From Agrobacterium tumefaciens (lineage in GTDB: Bacteria; Pseudomonadota; Alphaproteobacteria; Rhizobiales; Rhizobiaceae): a stretch of DNA of 64,000 bases. Every line of letters starts with the position of its first letter. Positions within the stretch are counted from its first letter, which is position 1. The notes below the pieces were generated by a model, which did not search any database, was not told the origin of the DNA, and saw nothing but the letters and a program-made list of their open reading frames with translations. The stretch lies in the NCBI RefSeq assembly GCF_000834635.1, contig NZ_JXQV01000013.1:93121-157120 (forward strand), in the 5' to 3' direction. Positions 19,625-28,856 of this stretch are shown here, piece after piece. Position numbers and translations under genes: made by a program.

Positions 19625-20221
19625 ATGGAACTCCTCTATTCGCCGGCATCCCCCTACTCTGCCAAAGTCCGCATGGCGTCACGCTATCTCGATATCGGCA
19701 TCACCGACATCAAAGTCGACACAAGCGCAGAACCATCCACATTGCTGGACAACAATCCGCTGGGCAAAATACCCGTTCTGCTGCTGGACGATGGCGGATC
19801 GATCTATGACAGCGTTGCCATCATGCATTATCTGGATCGGGTCTCTGGCGGAAAACTTTATCCGAAGAAGCATGACAAGCGCACGGACGCGGAAGTGCTG
19901 GAAGCTTTGTGCGACGGCATCATGGATTGCCTGATTGCGATCGTTTACGAGCGGCGCTCACGCCCGGAAAACCTCGTACACCAGCCTTGGATCGACAAGC
20001 AGTGGTCGAAGGTTGTCAGAGGTCTCGATTACCTGAATGCAAACCTGCCCAAGACAGGAAAGAAGCTGCATGGCGGCCATTTCGCGCTGGCAGCAACAAT
20101 CGGATATCTGGATCTGCGCTTTGCTGGCGAGTGGACGAGCGGTCGCAAGACATTGGCCGACTGGCCAGAAAAGTTCGGAAAACGCTTCACCGCCTATGCC
20201 GAAATGAAAGCTCCGGCCTGA
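19625..20221 (+). CDS. Glutathione S-transferase family protein
   Basis: Cytosolic protein of 198 aa. The N-terminal thioredoxin-like domain starts MELLYSPASPYSAKVRMA, with the cis-proline region NPLGKIPVLLLDDG (about 44-57) and the gamma-glutamyl-binding YDSVAIMHYL. An all-helical C-terminal domain follows from about residue 85. The position of the catalytic Ser/Cys near residue 10 is serine. The substrate cannot be told. AAAGG precedes the ATG. It lies 18 bases after the RNase T2 stop, so the two could share a message, and it ends in a strong terminator shared with the convergent porin gene. Confidence 0.88.
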   Translation: MELLYSPASPYSAKVRMASRYLDIGITDIKVDTSAEPSTLLDNNPLGKIPVLLLDDGGSIYDSVAIMHYLDRVSGGKLYPKKHDKRTDAEVLEALCDGIMDCLIAIVYERRSRPENLVHQPWIDKQWSKVVRGLDYLNANLPKTGKKLHGGHFALAATIGYLDLRFAGEWTSGRKTLADWPEKFGKRFTAYAEMKAPA

Positions 20222-20236
20222 AGCCCATAAACGAAA

Positions 20237-20260
20237 AAAGCCGGGGCGAACCCCGGCTTT
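20237..20260. terminator. Bidirectional terminator
   Basis: Ten-base perfect arms aaagccgggg (20237-20246) and ccccggcttt (20251-20260) with a cgaa loop. A runs on the left and T on the right make it a Rho-independent terminator in both directions, serving the glutathione transferase (plus) and the porin gene (minus). Confidence 0.9.
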
Positions 20261-20281
20261 CAACATCAATCCCGGATGGGA

Positions 20282-20941
20282 TTAGAACTTTACGCCGATA
20301 CCAGCCTTAACGCTGTGATCGTCGAAGCCGCGAGATACGCTACCGGTATCCAGCGAGAAGTCCTTGTCCTGGTAATCGCTGTAGCGGTATTCAACGCGAG
20401 CCGTGATGTTGTTGGTAACCATGGCTTCAACACCGGCACCGACTGTGTAGCCGAGCGCTGTTGCGTTGTCGCTGGATGTGGAATTGCTGACCTTGTTGTC
20501 AGAAATTGCCAAACCACCTGTACCGTAGAGCAGGAACGGGTTCATGTCATAACCAACGCGAGCGCGCAGCGAGCCGTTAACGCCCTGCTTGCCACGAAGT
20601 GCTTCGCCTGCACCGCCCGTGCCAGCAGAACCCTTCTCGTCGCCAAGGTTTACGTCTGCTTCAGCACCGTAAACGATCTGGCCGCTCTGCATGTTGTAAC
20701 CGCCATAGAGACCGCCACCGAAGCCGTCGGCATCACGATCGCCGCCGTTACCTGTGAAACGACCCCAGTCGTAATTGCCGGTCGCACCGAGGTACGCGCC
20801 AGACCAGTTGCTGATCGGAGCTGGCTGCTCGTAGGCAACAGGTGCCTGCGGCACTTCGTTCACCGCGTCGGCTGCCTTCGCTGCCGAAAACGCCGCAGCT
20901 GCCATAGTGGTGGCCAGTAGTGTTGCAACGATAGTACGCAT
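20282..20941 (-). CDS. Omp25/Omp31-family outer membrane protein
   Basis: Small beta-barrel outer membrane protein of 219 aa, in the family of the major Brucella proteins Omp25 and Omp31. It has a signal peptide (MRTIVATLLATTMAAAAFSAAKA, cleavage before ADAVNE), the family's early NWSGAYLGATGNYDWG strand, the YGAEADVNLGDE and GSLRARVGYDMNPFLLYGTGG segments in the middle, and a C-terminal strand ending in phenylalanine (VKAGIGVKF) for recognition by the BAM machinery. The start is fixed by AGAAGGAGA just upstream. Which paralogue (Omp25, 25b, 25c, 25d or 31) cannot be settled by eye. Confidence 0.9.
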   Translation of the reverse strand: MRTIVATLLATTMAAAAFSAAKAADAVNEVPQAPVAYEQPAPISNWSGAYLGATGNYDWGRFTGNGGDRDADGFGGGLYGGYNMQSGQIVYGAEADVNLGDEKGSAGTGGAGEALRGKQGVNGSLRARVGYDMNPFLLYGTGGLAISDNKVSNSTSSDNATALGYTVGAGVEAMVTNNITARVEYRYSDYQDKDFSLDTGSVSRGFDDHSVKAGIGVKF

Positions 20942-21309
20942 GCTATTCTCCTTCTATACCCGCGGGGTGCTCAAACACATATTCCCAAAACGCGGTGTAA
21001 AACAGTTTGTTCCCTTGCCCGACTGATGATCAAAATGATGGGTGAATGAGGAGATCACACAGCCAAAATGTGAATTGATTGGGGCACCGGCGTGACGGAA
21101 ATGGGACGTTGCTAAAATGACACAAAAATCTATTAAGGATAACGAGTGGTTAACTTCAAAAATCCCCATTTTACATGTATTTAAATCAAATTACTTCGGA
21201 CGTAACGTGAAGGCATAAATCTGTATAATCAGCGCATTCGCTGTTCAAAACTCGATGTTTCGACTTATATTCGCATGTAGAACACACAGCAGCAGGGCGT
21301 GAATCAGCT
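20942..21309. other. Porin/FolM-like divergent regulatory region
   Basis: A 368-base gap without a credible gene, more AT-rich than its surroundings. It must carry the porin promoter and that of the reductase-uvrC unit. A near-consensus CtrA box, ataa-N7-ttaac, lies at 21139-21154. The porin side has a long 5' leader ending in a strong ribosome-binding site. No clear long inverted repeat was found. Confidence 0.45.
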
Positions 21310-22077
21310 TTGAACGAGACTATACCAAAGACGGTCCTTATTACCGGTGCCGCACGCCGCATGGGGCGCGCAATAGCAGAGTATCTTGCTTCACAGGGGT
21401 TCGCGGTGGGCATCCATGCCCGCTCCTCACTGGATGAAGCCGAGGCCTTCGCTAACACAATAAGGCAAAATGGTGGTCGGGCTGCTGTTGTGCAGGCAGA
21501 CCTTGAAGATTCCGCCTCGACAGAAACATTGATGAACTCGGCGCGATCAGCGCTTGGACCTATCGGAATTCTGGTCAACAACGCCTCGGTTTTTCAGCAC
21601 GATTCCGCAGATGAATTCGACAGCGCCGCTTTCGATTCCCATTTCGCCGTCCACGTTCGGGCACCATCGATCCTCGGAGCCGCGCTTGTTCGGCAATTGC
21701 CTGACGACATGTCGGGCCTGATCGTCAACATCATAGACCAGCGGGTTCTGGCGCTCACACCGCGCTTCTATTCCTACACGCTCTCGAAATCCGCCATGTG
21801 GACCGCCACGAAAACCATGGCGCAGAGCTTCGCGCCACGCGTGCGGGTCAACGCCATCGGGCCCGGCCCATCGTTTAAAAGTGAAAGACAGGAGCCTGAG
21901 GACTTTCAGGCGCAGATCGACGCCCTTATATTAAAGCGTGGGCCGCAGCCGGATGAGTTCGGTCGCACCATTCGCTTTCTATATGACTCCCCGTCGATCA
22001 CCGGCCAGATGATCGCGCTCGACGGGGGCCAGCACCTTGGCTGGGAAACCCCTGACGTGGCGGAGATACCTGAATGA
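21310..22077 (+). CDS. Short-chain reductase of the FolM/pteridine reductase type
   Basis: NAD(P)-dependent SDR of 255 aa. The nucleotide-binding motif reads TGAARRMG (residues 12-19), with arginine where classical SDRs have glycine; this is the hallmark of pteridine reductases and FolM dihydromonapterin reductase. The catalytic Y156 and K160 are in YTLSK, while the usual serine is replaced by D143 (NIIDQRV), also as in that subfamily. A C-terminal [12 protein letters not shown] is conserved. The start is TTG at 21310, needed to keep the first beta strand. The stop overlaps uvrC (ATGA), coupling the two. A role in tetrahydropterin or folate reduction is inferred. Confidence 0.85.
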   Translation: MNETIPKTVLITGAARRMGRAIAEYLASQGFAVGIHARSSLDEAEAFANTIRQNGGRAAVVQADLEDSASTETLMNSARSALGPIGILVNNASVFQHDSADEFDSAAFDSHFAVHVRAPSILGAALVRQLPDDMSGLIVNIIDQRVLALTPRFYSYTLSKSAMWTATKTMAQSFAPRVRVNAIGPGPSFKSERQEPEDFQAQIDALILKRGPQPDEFGRTIRFLYDSPSITGQMIALDGGQHLGWETPDVAEIPE

Positions 22078-24116
22078 ACGGAAAGAAGCTGCCCGATGGC
22101 GGCGTTCTCTTCGATGATAATGACGATGATGAAGATGACGTAGCCTCCGCCACCAATGAAGTGGTGTCGGAATACGCTCCTGCATCCATGGACTGGAATG
22201 CGGGATGGAAAAACGAGTCCGGCCTCAAGGGCATGGATCTCATCGGCGAATTCGTCAAACACCTGCCCAACAATCCCGGCGTCTACCGCATGTTCAACGA
22301 TGCGGGCGATGTTCTCTATGTCGGCAAGGCGCGCTCGTTGAAGAAGCGCGTCAGCAACTATGCGCAGGGTCGCTTTCACTCCAACCGTATCGGCCAGATG
22401 GTGCGGCTGACCACGCATATGGAATTCGTGACGACGCGCACGGAAATCGAAGCGCTGTTGCTGGAAGCCAACCTGATCAAGCGATTGCGGCCGCGCTACA
22501 ATGTTTTGCTGCGCGACGACAAATCCTTTCCCTATATTCTCATTACAGCCGATAACCGCGCGCCGGCCATTTTCAAACATCGGGGCGCTCGAGCCCGCAA
22601 GGGTGATTATTTCGGGCCTTTCGCATCAGCGGGTGCAGTCGGCAGAACCATCAATTCCCTGCAGCGCGCCTTTCTCATTCGCACCTGCACGGACAGCGTT
22701 TTTGAGAGCCGGACGCGTCCCTGTCTTCTGCATCAGATCAAGCGCTGTTCCGCCCCCTGCACCCATGAAATCAGTGACGAAGGCTATGCTGAACTGGTGA
22801 AGGAGGCGAAAGACTTCCTTTCAGGTAAGAGCCAGAGCGTGAAGGCAACCATCGCATCCCAAATGAATGAGGCCTCTGACGATCTCGATTTCGAGCGCGC
22901 AGCCGTCTACCGCGACCGGCTTGCGGCGCTGTCGCATGTGCAGAGCCATCAGGGCATCAATCCGGCGGGCATCGATGAGGCAGACGTTTTCGGCATTCAC
23001 CACGAGGGTGGCGTGTCCTGCATTCAGGTGTTCTTTTTCCGCACCGGCCAGAACTGGGGCAACCGCGCCTATTTTCCAAAGGCAGACCCCTCGCTTCCCG
23101 GCGCTGAAATTCTGAGCGCGTTTCTGGCGCAGTTTTACGATGACAAGCCCGTGCCGAGGCAGATCCTGCTTTCGGAAGCCGTGGAGGAGCAAGAGTTGCT
23201 CTCTGCCGCCCTTGCGGAAAAAGCCAACCACAAGGTCACCATCTCCGTGCCGCAGCGTGGAGAGAAGAAAGATGTGGTCGATCACGTGCTTGGAAACGCG
23301 CGCGAAGCACACGGGCGCAAGCTTGCCGAGACATCATCGCAGGCGCGGTTGTTGAAAGGCTTCGCTGAAACCTTCGCCCTGCCCTATGTGCCGCGCCGCA
23401 TCGAAATTTACGATAACTCGCACATGATGGGCACCAATGCCGTGGGCGGCATGGTGGTTGCGGGGCCGGATGGCTTCACCAAAAGCCACTATCGAAAATT
23501 CAACATCAAATCGACCGACATAACCCCCGGCGACGACTTCGGCATGATGCGCGAAGTGATGACGCGCCGCTTTTCGCGGTTGCTGAAGGAAGAAGGCAGA
23601 CCGGACCGCACCCAGGTCACAGCGCCGGAAGACGCCGCTGACGCGCCCTTCCCCGCATGGCCTGATGTTATCCTCATCGATGGTGGCCAAGGGCAGATGA
23701 CCGCCGTGCGCACCATTCTGGATGAACTCGGCATCCGCGATTGCGTGACCGCTATAGGCGTGGCGAAGGGCGTTGACCGTGATGCGGGCCGGGAACGGTT
23801 CTTCACCGATACGCGCAGTGATTTTTCGCTCCCGCCGCGTGATCCCGTGCTGTATTTCGTTCAGCGCATGCGTGATGAGGCGCACCGTTTCGCCATTGGC
23901 TCTCACCGCGCTCGCCGCAAGAAAGAGCTGGTCAAGAACCCGCTGGATGAAATCGGCGGCATCGGCCCCGGTCGAAAACGCGCCCTTTTGCAGCATTTCG
24001 GCACTGCAAAGGCGGTATCGCGGGCGGCACTGAGCGATCTGATGGCGGTTGGCGGTATTTCTGAAACGGTAGCGCGACAGGTTTACAATCACTTCCACGA
24101 GAGTGGTCGAGACTAA
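22074..24116 (+). CDS. uvrC: UvrABC excinuclease subunit C
   Basis: Nucleotide-excision-repair nuclease that makes both incisions with UvrB. At 680 aa it is about 70 residues longer than the E. coli protein because of an acidic, low-complexity N-terminus ([16 protein letters not shown]). The GIY-YIG nuclease domain follows (GVY at 69-71, YVG at 82-84), then the UvrB-interacting UVR motif ([22 protein letters not shown], about 262-283), the RNase H-like C-terminal nuclease ([22 protein letters not shown]), and a helix-hairpin-helix pair at the end ([16 protein letters not shown]). Translationally coupled to the upstream reductase; pgsA follows after 100 bases. Confidence 0.97.
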   Translation: MNGKKLPDGGVLFDDNDDDEDDVASATNEVVSEYAPASMDWNAGWKNESGLKGMDLIGEFVKHLPNNPGVYRMFNDAGDVLYVGKARSLKKRVSNYAQGRFHSNRIGQMVRLTTHMEFVTTRTEIEALLLEANLIKRLRPRYNVLLRDDKSFPYILITADNRAPAIFKHRGARARKGDYFGPFASAGAVGRTINSLQRAFLIRTCTDSVFESRTRPCLLHQIKRCSAPCTHEISDEGYAELVKEAKDFLSGKSQSVKATIASQMNEASDDLDFERAAVYRDRLAALSHVQSHQGINPAGIDEADVFGIHHEGGVSCIQVFFFRTGQNWGNRAYFPKADPSLPGAEILSAFLAQFYDDKPVPRQILLSEAVEEQELLSAALAEKANHKVTISVPQRGEKKDVVDHVLGNAREAHGRKLAETSSQARLLKGFAETFALPYVPRRIEIYDNSHMMGTNAVGGMVVAGPDGFTKSHYRKFNIKSTDITPGDDFGMMREVMTRRFSRLLKEEGRPDRTQVTAPEDAADAPFPAWPDVILIDGGQGQMTAVRTILDELGIRDCVTAIGVAKGVDRDAGRERFFTDTRSDFSLPPRDPVLYFVQRMRDEAHRFAIGSHRARRKKELVKNPLDEIGGIGPGRKRALLQHFGTAKAVSRAALSDLMAVGGISETVARQVYNHFHESGRD

Positions 24117-24218
24117 GTGCATGGTTTTGAGCGGTACCCGCAAAAAAACATAATAGGGTGTTGACGCTTGCTGCTTAGGGCTGCATCAACGCTGTATCTC
24201 GAATGACAGGTTCCCCCC

Positions 24219-24806
24219 ATGGCTTCGCGCGCATACAACATCCCCAATCTCCTGACCTATGGCCGCATTCTGGCGGTTCCGGTTATCGTTCTGTGTTTCT
24301 TCATAGAGGGGAAGCTTGAAAGTTCGGATTTTGCTCGATGGACGGCGTTGTGGCTTTTCATCATTGCCTCGCTCACCGACTTTCTGGATGGTTATCTGGC
24401 GCGTATCTGGAACCAGACATCGAATATAGGCCGCATGCTGGACCCGATCGCAGATAAACTGCTGATTGCATCCGTACTGCTCTTGCTGGCGGCGGATGGA
24501 ACAATTGCTGGCTGGTCGCTCTGGGCTGCTATCACGATATTGTGCCGCGAAATTCTAGTCTCTGGCCTGCGCGAATATCTGGCGGCGCTGAAGGTTTCCG
24601 TGCCTGTCACGCAGATCGCAAAGTGGAAGACGACGATCCAGATGGTCTCAATCGCATTCCTCCTTGCGGGCCCGGCAGGCGACAAGGTTCTGCCCTACAC
24701 GACCGAAATCGGCATTACCCTGCTTTGGGTCGCAGCCGCGCTGACCATCTACACCGGCTATGATTATTTCAGGGCTGGCATCAAGCACATCGTGGACGCA
24801 GATTAA
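24219..24806 (+). CDS. pgsA: CDP-diacylglycerol-glycerol-3-phosphate phosphatidyltransferase
   Basis: Inner-membrane enzyme making phosphatidylglycerol phosphate, the committed step to phosphatidylglycerol and cardiolipin. The 195-aa protein has the complete CDP-alcohol phosphotransferase signature, with D57-G58, A61-R62, G71, D75 and D79 in DGYLARIWNQTSNIGRML followed by DPIAD. Four to six hydrophobic segments surround it. Its stop overlaps the moaD start by one base (TAATG), an arrangement seen in related Rhizobiales, so lipid and molybdopterin genes share a message here. Confidence 0.95.
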   Translation: MASRAYNIPNLLTYGRILAVPVIVLCFFIEGKLESSDFARWTALWLFIIASLTDFLDGYLARIWNQTSNIGRMLDPIADKLLIASVLLLLAADGTIAGWSLWAAITILCREILVSGLREYLAALKVSVPVTQIAKWKTTIQMVSIAFLLAGPAGDKVLPYTTEIGITLLWVAAALTIYTGYDYFRAGIKHIVDAD

Positions 24807-25060
24807 TGGTTCACATTGTCTATTTTGCCTGGGTACGCGAGAGAATCGGCAAATCCGAGGAGGATCTCGATCTTCCTGCCAGCGTGAAGACGGCGGGCGA
24901 CCTGATCCAGCATCTGATGACGCTGGGCGACGAGTACGAAGCCGCCTTCGAATTTCCTGATGTGATCCGCGTCGCGGTCAATCAGGAACACATCGAGCAT
25001 GATGAGAGCTTAGCAGGCGCGCGCGAAATCGGTATCTTCCCACCGATGACGGGTGGCTAG
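24806..25060 (+). CDS. moaD: Molybdopterin synthase small subunit
   Basis: Ubiquitin-like sulfur carrier of 84 aa. It donates the C-terminal thiocarboxylate sulfur to precursor Z together with MoaE. It begins MVHIVYFAWVRERIGK and ends with the required Gly-Gly (PPMTGG), where the thiocarboxylate forms. One-base overlap with pgsA, two bases before the moaE ATG. The molybdopterin made would serve enzymes such as the oxidoreductase near 15-17 kb. Confidence 0.94.
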   Translation: MVHIVYFAWVRERIGKSEEDLDLPASVKTAGDLIQHLMTLGDEYEAAFEFPDVIRVAVNQEHIEHDESLAGAREIGIFPPMTGG

Positions 25061-25062
25061 TT

Positions 25063-25527
25063 ATGACGGTCGAGCCGACCATTCGTGTGCAGCAACAGGA
25101 TTTCGATGCGTCCGCTGAAGCTCGGCTGTTAACGCAGGGCGACAGAAACATCGGCGCCGTCGTGACCTTCACCGGACTTTGCCGCGATGATGGCGGCACG
25201 CTATCAGCCCTTGAGCTTGAGCATTATCCCGGCATGGCGGAAGCCGAAATGCTGCGCATCGCCAAGCTTGCCATCGAGCGCTTCGAACTTCTGGGCCTCA
25301 CAGCAATCCATCGTTATGGTCGCATAGAGACAGGCGAAAACATCGTCCTCGTCATCGCCGCCTCCCGCCATCGGCAGGCCGCCTTCGATGGCGCGAACTT
25401 CGTGATGGACTATCTGAAGACTGCCGCCCCCTTCTGGAAGAAGGAGCATGGCAAAGACGGCACCGCAGGCGACTGGGTATCGGCCAAGGATACCGATGAC
25501 GCTGCGAAGGATAAATGGCGCCAGTAG
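25063..25527 (+). CDS. moaE: Molybdopterin synthase catalytic subunit
   Basis: Large subunit (154 aa) of molybdopterin synthase, which inserts two sulfurs from MoaD into precursor Z. Family features are GAVVTFTGLCRDDGG (about 28-42), LELEHYPGMAEAEM, the IHRYGRIETGENIVLVIAASRHR core, and the lysine-containing PFWKKEHG near residue 128, which lies in the active site. It follows moaD directly. The end of the run pgsA-moaD-moaE has no obvious strong terminator before the convergent methyltransferase gene 18 bases later. Confidence 0.95.
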   Translation: MTVEPTIRVQQQDFDASAEARLLTQGDRNIGAVVTFTGLCRDDGGTLSALELEHYPGMAEAEMLRIAKLAIERFELLGLTAIHRYGRIETGENIVLVIAASRHRQAAFDGANFVMDYLKTAAPFWKKEHGKDGTAGDWVSAKDTDDAAKDKWRQ

Positions 25528-25545
25528 TCTGGCGCCTCTAAGATG

Positions 25546-26136
25546 CTAATATCTGATAGCGGTAACATGTAGCCAGTCCGTCGGCATCTTATCATACCCG
25601 CTGCCGGCTTCGGCTTTGATATCGATCTCACGCCACTCAAGGGCGCCATAGACATTGGCCAACCACTCTTGCGATGGATAATTGTAGTACCGATCAAGCT
25701 GGTCTCGGCCTTCGGATTGCCCAGCCTTGAAACTGGCATAAAACACTCCGCCCGGTTTCATCGCCCTATGGATCAAGCTCAATATGCTGGGTAACTCCGC
25801 CTTGGGCACATGCAAAAGAGACGCATTGGCCCATACACCATCATAGGCCGCCGTTTCATCCAGATCGCTGAACAACATAGTATCGACTGGAATATTCAGG
25901 CGCTGTGATGCTGCTTTTGCCATTTCTGGCGTGCCGTCTGTCGGGCGAACGTTAAATCCTTGGGCGAGCATAAATTCGCTGTCTTGCCCCGCCCCGCACC
26001 CCAGTTCGATAATAGCGGCCTTGGGTGGCAGGCGTTTAAGGAAAGCCTCGATATGCGGGCTGTGTGGCTGACCTCTTGAGGTGTAGGCCTCGGATTCCTG
26101 CGCGTAAAAGCGAAGAGTTGTCTGGTCCAAAGTCAA
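25546..26136 (-). CDS. Class I SAM-dependent methyltransferase
   Basis: Small methyltransferase of 196 aa with the Rossmann-type SAM-binding loop ELGCGAGQDS at about residues 43-52, an acidic motif II (RPTDGTPEM) and post-motif segments (YDGVWANASLLHVP, KPGGVFYASFK). This pattern fits the Methyltransf_11/25 group often annotated as tellurite-resistance or generic methyltransferases. Substrate unknown. No partner gene is adjacent: ndk lies upstream behind its own terminator, and moaE converges from the other side. Confidence 0.82.
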   Translation of the reverse strand: MTLDQTTLRFYAQESEAYTSRGQPHSPHIEAFLKRLPPKAAIIELGCGAGQDSEFMLAQGFNVRPTDGTPEMAKAASQRLNIPVDTMLFSDLDETAAYDGVWANASLLHVPKAELPSILSLIHRAMKPGGVFYASFKAGQSEGRDQLDRYYNYPSQEWLANVYGALEWREIDIKAEAGSGYDKMPTDWLHVTAIRY

Positions 26137-26201
26137 TATCGATCCCCCTGTCTACTGACCAAAATCCAATTGCTTTCAACCCTACATAGTTTTTAACAAA
26201 C

Positions 26202-26254
26202 AAAAAGCCCGCACATTTCGATCCCTTCAAAGATCGTAAACGCGCGGGCTTTTT
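26202..26254. terminator. ndk terminator with nested hairpin
   Basis: Arms aaaaagcccgc (26202-26212) and gcgggcttttt (26244-26254) flank an inner stem cgatc/gatcg (26219-26223, 26232-26236). Runs of A and T at the outer ends give a Rho-independent signal on both strands; it lies downstream of ndk (minus) and upstream of the methyltransferase. Confidence 0.85.
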
Positions 26255-26318
26255 CGTTTCAGTTCAATCGCTTAAGACAATCGCCTTAGAGACTGATTCC
26301 GATACCTGGCAGATTGAT

Positions 26319-26741
26319 TCAGCCGACGATTTCGGTTTCTGCGAACCAGTAAGCGATTTCCTGAGCTGCTGTTTCAGGAGCGTCAGAACCGTGCACGGAG
26401 TTTTCACCGATGGACAGAGCGAACTGCTTGCGGATCGTGCCTTCGTCAGCGTTTGCTGGGTTGGTCGCGCCCATGATTTCGCGGTTCTTGAGGATTGCGT
26501 TTTCGCCTTCCAGAACCTGAACGATGGTTGGGCCGGATGTCATGCCTTCAACCAGTTCACCGAAGAAAGGACGCTCTTTGTGAACAGCGTAGAAGCCTTC
26601 TGCTTCGCGCTTGCTCATCCAGACGCGCTTGGACGCGATGATGCGCAGACCGTTGTCTTCGAATACCTTGGTGATGGCACCAGTCAGGTTACGCTTGGTT
26701 GCGTCCGGCTTGATCATCGAAAAAGTGCGTTCAATCGCCAT
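26319..26741 (-). CDS. ndk: Nucleoside diphosphate kinase
   Basis: Balances NTP and dNTP pools by phosphate transfer through a histidine. The 140-aa protein starts [18 protein letters not shown], the canonical beginning, and has the active-site H117 in [10 protein letters not shown]. Length and motifs match the family exactly. An upstream in-frame start (26804) adds unrelated residues and was rejected. Terminated by the nested hairpin downstream. Placed between a glutathione transferase gene and a methyltransferase gene, all on the minus strand. Confidence 0.97.
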   Translation of the reverse strand: MAIERTFSMIKPDATKRNLTGAITKVFEDNGLRIIASKRVWMSKREAEGFYAVHKERPFFGELVEGMTSGPTIVQVLEGENAILKNREIMGATNPANADEGTIRKQFALSIGENSVHGSDAPETAAQEIAYWFAETEIVG

Positions 26742-26841
26742 ATCTCTATTCCTTATTCTTGGAGAAAGTGGCCGGTGTTTACCCGCCCAATGGGCCGAAA
26801 ACAAGGGGTATGGCGGGATTTGCCCACGTCTCCATCACATT

Positions 26842-27534
26842 TCACGCCGCTGTCACACTTCTTCCGCGCGCGCCGTGCAGATCAAGGCAACGTTCGAACC
26901 AGTCGCGGACTGCATCGTTCTTTCCGAACAGATCCACGCCCGATGTGACACGCGCCCATTGGAGTGCGCCGAAAACAATATAATCGGCAAACAGCGCGGT
27001 ATCTCCACCCAGGAATGGTTGCGATGCCAGCATCCGACGAATGGGCGCCAGCTTCTCCGGGAAGACCGCGATCTCGGCGTCGCGATCCGAGATCACCTCT
27101 TCCAGAGTTTTTCCCAGCGCTTTGGTGCGGGTTTCACGGAAATATGCGCGGTCCGCCTCATCCAGCATGTCGTGAATATCGAGAACGGCAATCTTGACGA
27201 TGGCCGGGTGCAATTGCGTTTGCGACCAGCTTTCGACGAAACGTGACAGGGCCTTGCCGCCCTCGCCGTTAAACAGCGATGGCGCGTTGGGGTATGCCTC
27301 ATCCAGATAGACCGCGATCTCGAAGCTATCTTTCACCAGTTCGTCGCCATCGCGAAGAATGGGGACCGTTTTGGAAAAGCCGTTCTCCACGCCCGGTATC
27401 GCGGTGAAGGCCAATGGCCTTTCCTCGAAATCCAGCCCCTTATGGGCCAGAGACATGACAGCTTTCCAGCAATGGGGAGAAAACGGGCGGGCATCGTCAC
27501 TGCCGCAGAGCGAGTACAGGGTTCTGGAAGTCAT
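26842..27534 (-). CDS. Glutathione S-transferase family protein (beta-etherase-like N-domain)
   Basis: 230-aa protein with a thioredoxin-like N-terminal domain (LYSLCGSDDARPFSPHCWK; the cis-proline TVPILRDGD near 57; DSFEIAVYLDEAYP) and a helical C-terminal domain. The FSPHCWKAVMSLAHKGLDFE stretch is reminiscent of the LigE/LigF beta-etherase branch rather than classical bacterial GSTs; this is a weak resemblance, and no aromatic-degradation gene is nearby. Substrate unknown. It may be transcribed into ndk, whose start is 100 bases further on. Confidence 0.82.
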   Translation of the reverse strand: MTSRTLYSLCGSDDARPFSPHCWKAVMSLAHKGLDFEERPLAFTAIPGVENGFSKTVPILRDGDELVKDSFEIAVYLDEAYPNAPSLFNGEGGKALSRFVESWSQTQLHPAIVKIAVLDIHDMLDEADRAYFRETRTKALGKTLEEVISDRDAEIAVFPEKLAPIRRMLASQPFLGGDTALFADYIVFGALQWARVTSGVDLFGKNDAVRDWFERCLDLHGARGRSVTAA

Positions 27535-27751
27535 CGCAGGTCCTTCTCATGAGGTTTCGTCGCCATCAAATCACTGAAGGGGATCATGATCAAATGACTA
27601 GATGTCATGGAACCCATCACGCGCGAAAATATGCATTCATGAACAATGATGCCTGCCATTTATGGTATTTTAAAGCGTCGCGAACAATAGAATGCTGAAC
27701 AAGCAACGTGCCGCGCCAATCGGCAGTTCATATTCATGGAGATGCGGGGGC

Positions 27752-28792
27752 ATGGCTTCACAAACCGTCAGCACGATCAGGGACACATCCAAAGGCAGCC
27801 TTGTTGTGACGAAGGTGACGCAGTTCATCTCGAAAATGAACCTTGCGCCGCTGCCGCGTAATTACGAACTATTCTTTGAGGTGCTGAGCGGGCACAATGC
27901 AGCCATGGGCCAGGATGTGCTGGCGCTGGGCAATGCGCCACAGCAGCATGACATCGACATGATCGGCCAGAAACACAATCTGCCCAGCTTTTCGCGCCTT
28001 GCGGCGTCGGAGGCGGCATCGGAAGCGGCGATCATGATCGCCCAGATCGCGGCGAGGCTCACGGCCGCTCTGGAGCGCTCCGATGCGCTTTTGACAAATC
28101 TAACCGACCGACCGCGGGAGCATGTCACGCCGGAATATCTGGCCGAGCTGCTTCTCGACGTTCATCACGAGCAGGCAAGTCTGCATAATTTCGTGCGACA
28201 GGGTCTGGAAAAAATCATTGATCAGGAAGAGCGCAGCACGCAGCTTAGGGCAGCATCACTCAAAGACGCCCTGACAGCATTGCCGAACCGCCCAGCCTTT
28301 CTGGGCAAGCTCGCAGACATTTTCCAGGCCGAGACCAACACATCCGTCTGCCTTGCGCTCGTGAATATCGACCACTTCAGGGACATCAATGAGAAATACG
28401 GCACCGTTGCTGGTAACAAGGCCTTGCGGCGACTGGCCGCCCTGTTTCGCAAATCGATCAAGAAAGACGATTTCGCAGCGCGGATCGAAGGCAATGAGTT
28501 TGCCTTCCTGTTTTCTGGCGTGTCACAAAACACGGCTCTCAGCATCGCCGAACGCCTGCGCCACACTGTGGAAAATCTTCGTTTCGCCACCAGGGAAGGC
28601 GATGGCGAACGCCTCACAGTGTCCATCGGGGTGGCCGCTTCGGAAGGCACGATCAGCGCGGCGGAACTGTACGGAAATGCCGAGCTGGCACTTCTGGCAG
28701 CCCGCAGCGGAGCTCGAAACTGCGTTGTTCCCTACGGCCGTGAAGTAGCCCAACGCTCCCGCAACAGTTACCTGCTACAGATCGGCGGATAA
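27752..28792 (+). CDS. GGDEF-domain protein with degenerate active site
   Basis: 346-aa cytoplasmic protein with an N-terminal helical region (to about 165) and a C-terminal GGDEF fold. The domain's DALTALPNRPAF and LVNIDHFRDINEKYGTVAGN elements are recognisable, but the signature itself reads EGNEF instead of GG(D/E)EF. Catalysis of c-di-GMP synthesis is therefore doubtful; it may bind GTP or act by protein contact. No EAL domain or membrane segment is present. ATG 27752 was chosen over 27692 because GGGGG sits right upstream and the domain needs nothing earlier. Upstream of an ABC-F gene, 64 bases away. Confidence 0.85.
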   Translation: MASQTVSTIRDTSKGSLVVTKVTQFISKMNLAPLPRNYELFFEVLSGHNAAMGQDVLALGNAPQQHDIDMIGQKHNLPSFSRLAASEAASEAAIMIAQIAARLTAALERSDALLTNLTDRPREHVTPEYLAELLLDVHHEQASLHNFVRQGLEKIIDQEERSTQLRAASLKDALTALPNRPAFLGKLADIFQAETNTSVCLALVNIDHFRDINEKYGTVAGNKALRRLAALFRKSIKKDDFAARIEGNEFAFLFSGVSQNTALSIAERLRHTVENLRFATREGDGERLTVSIGVAASEGTISAAELYGNAELALLAARSGARNCVVPYGREVAQRSRNSYLLQIGG

Positions 28793-28856
28793 AAGCGGTT
28801 GATACTGTGGCTTTCGCGCTCTTGCGTTCGGAGTTGAGTTCGGCCAAAACGGCGGC

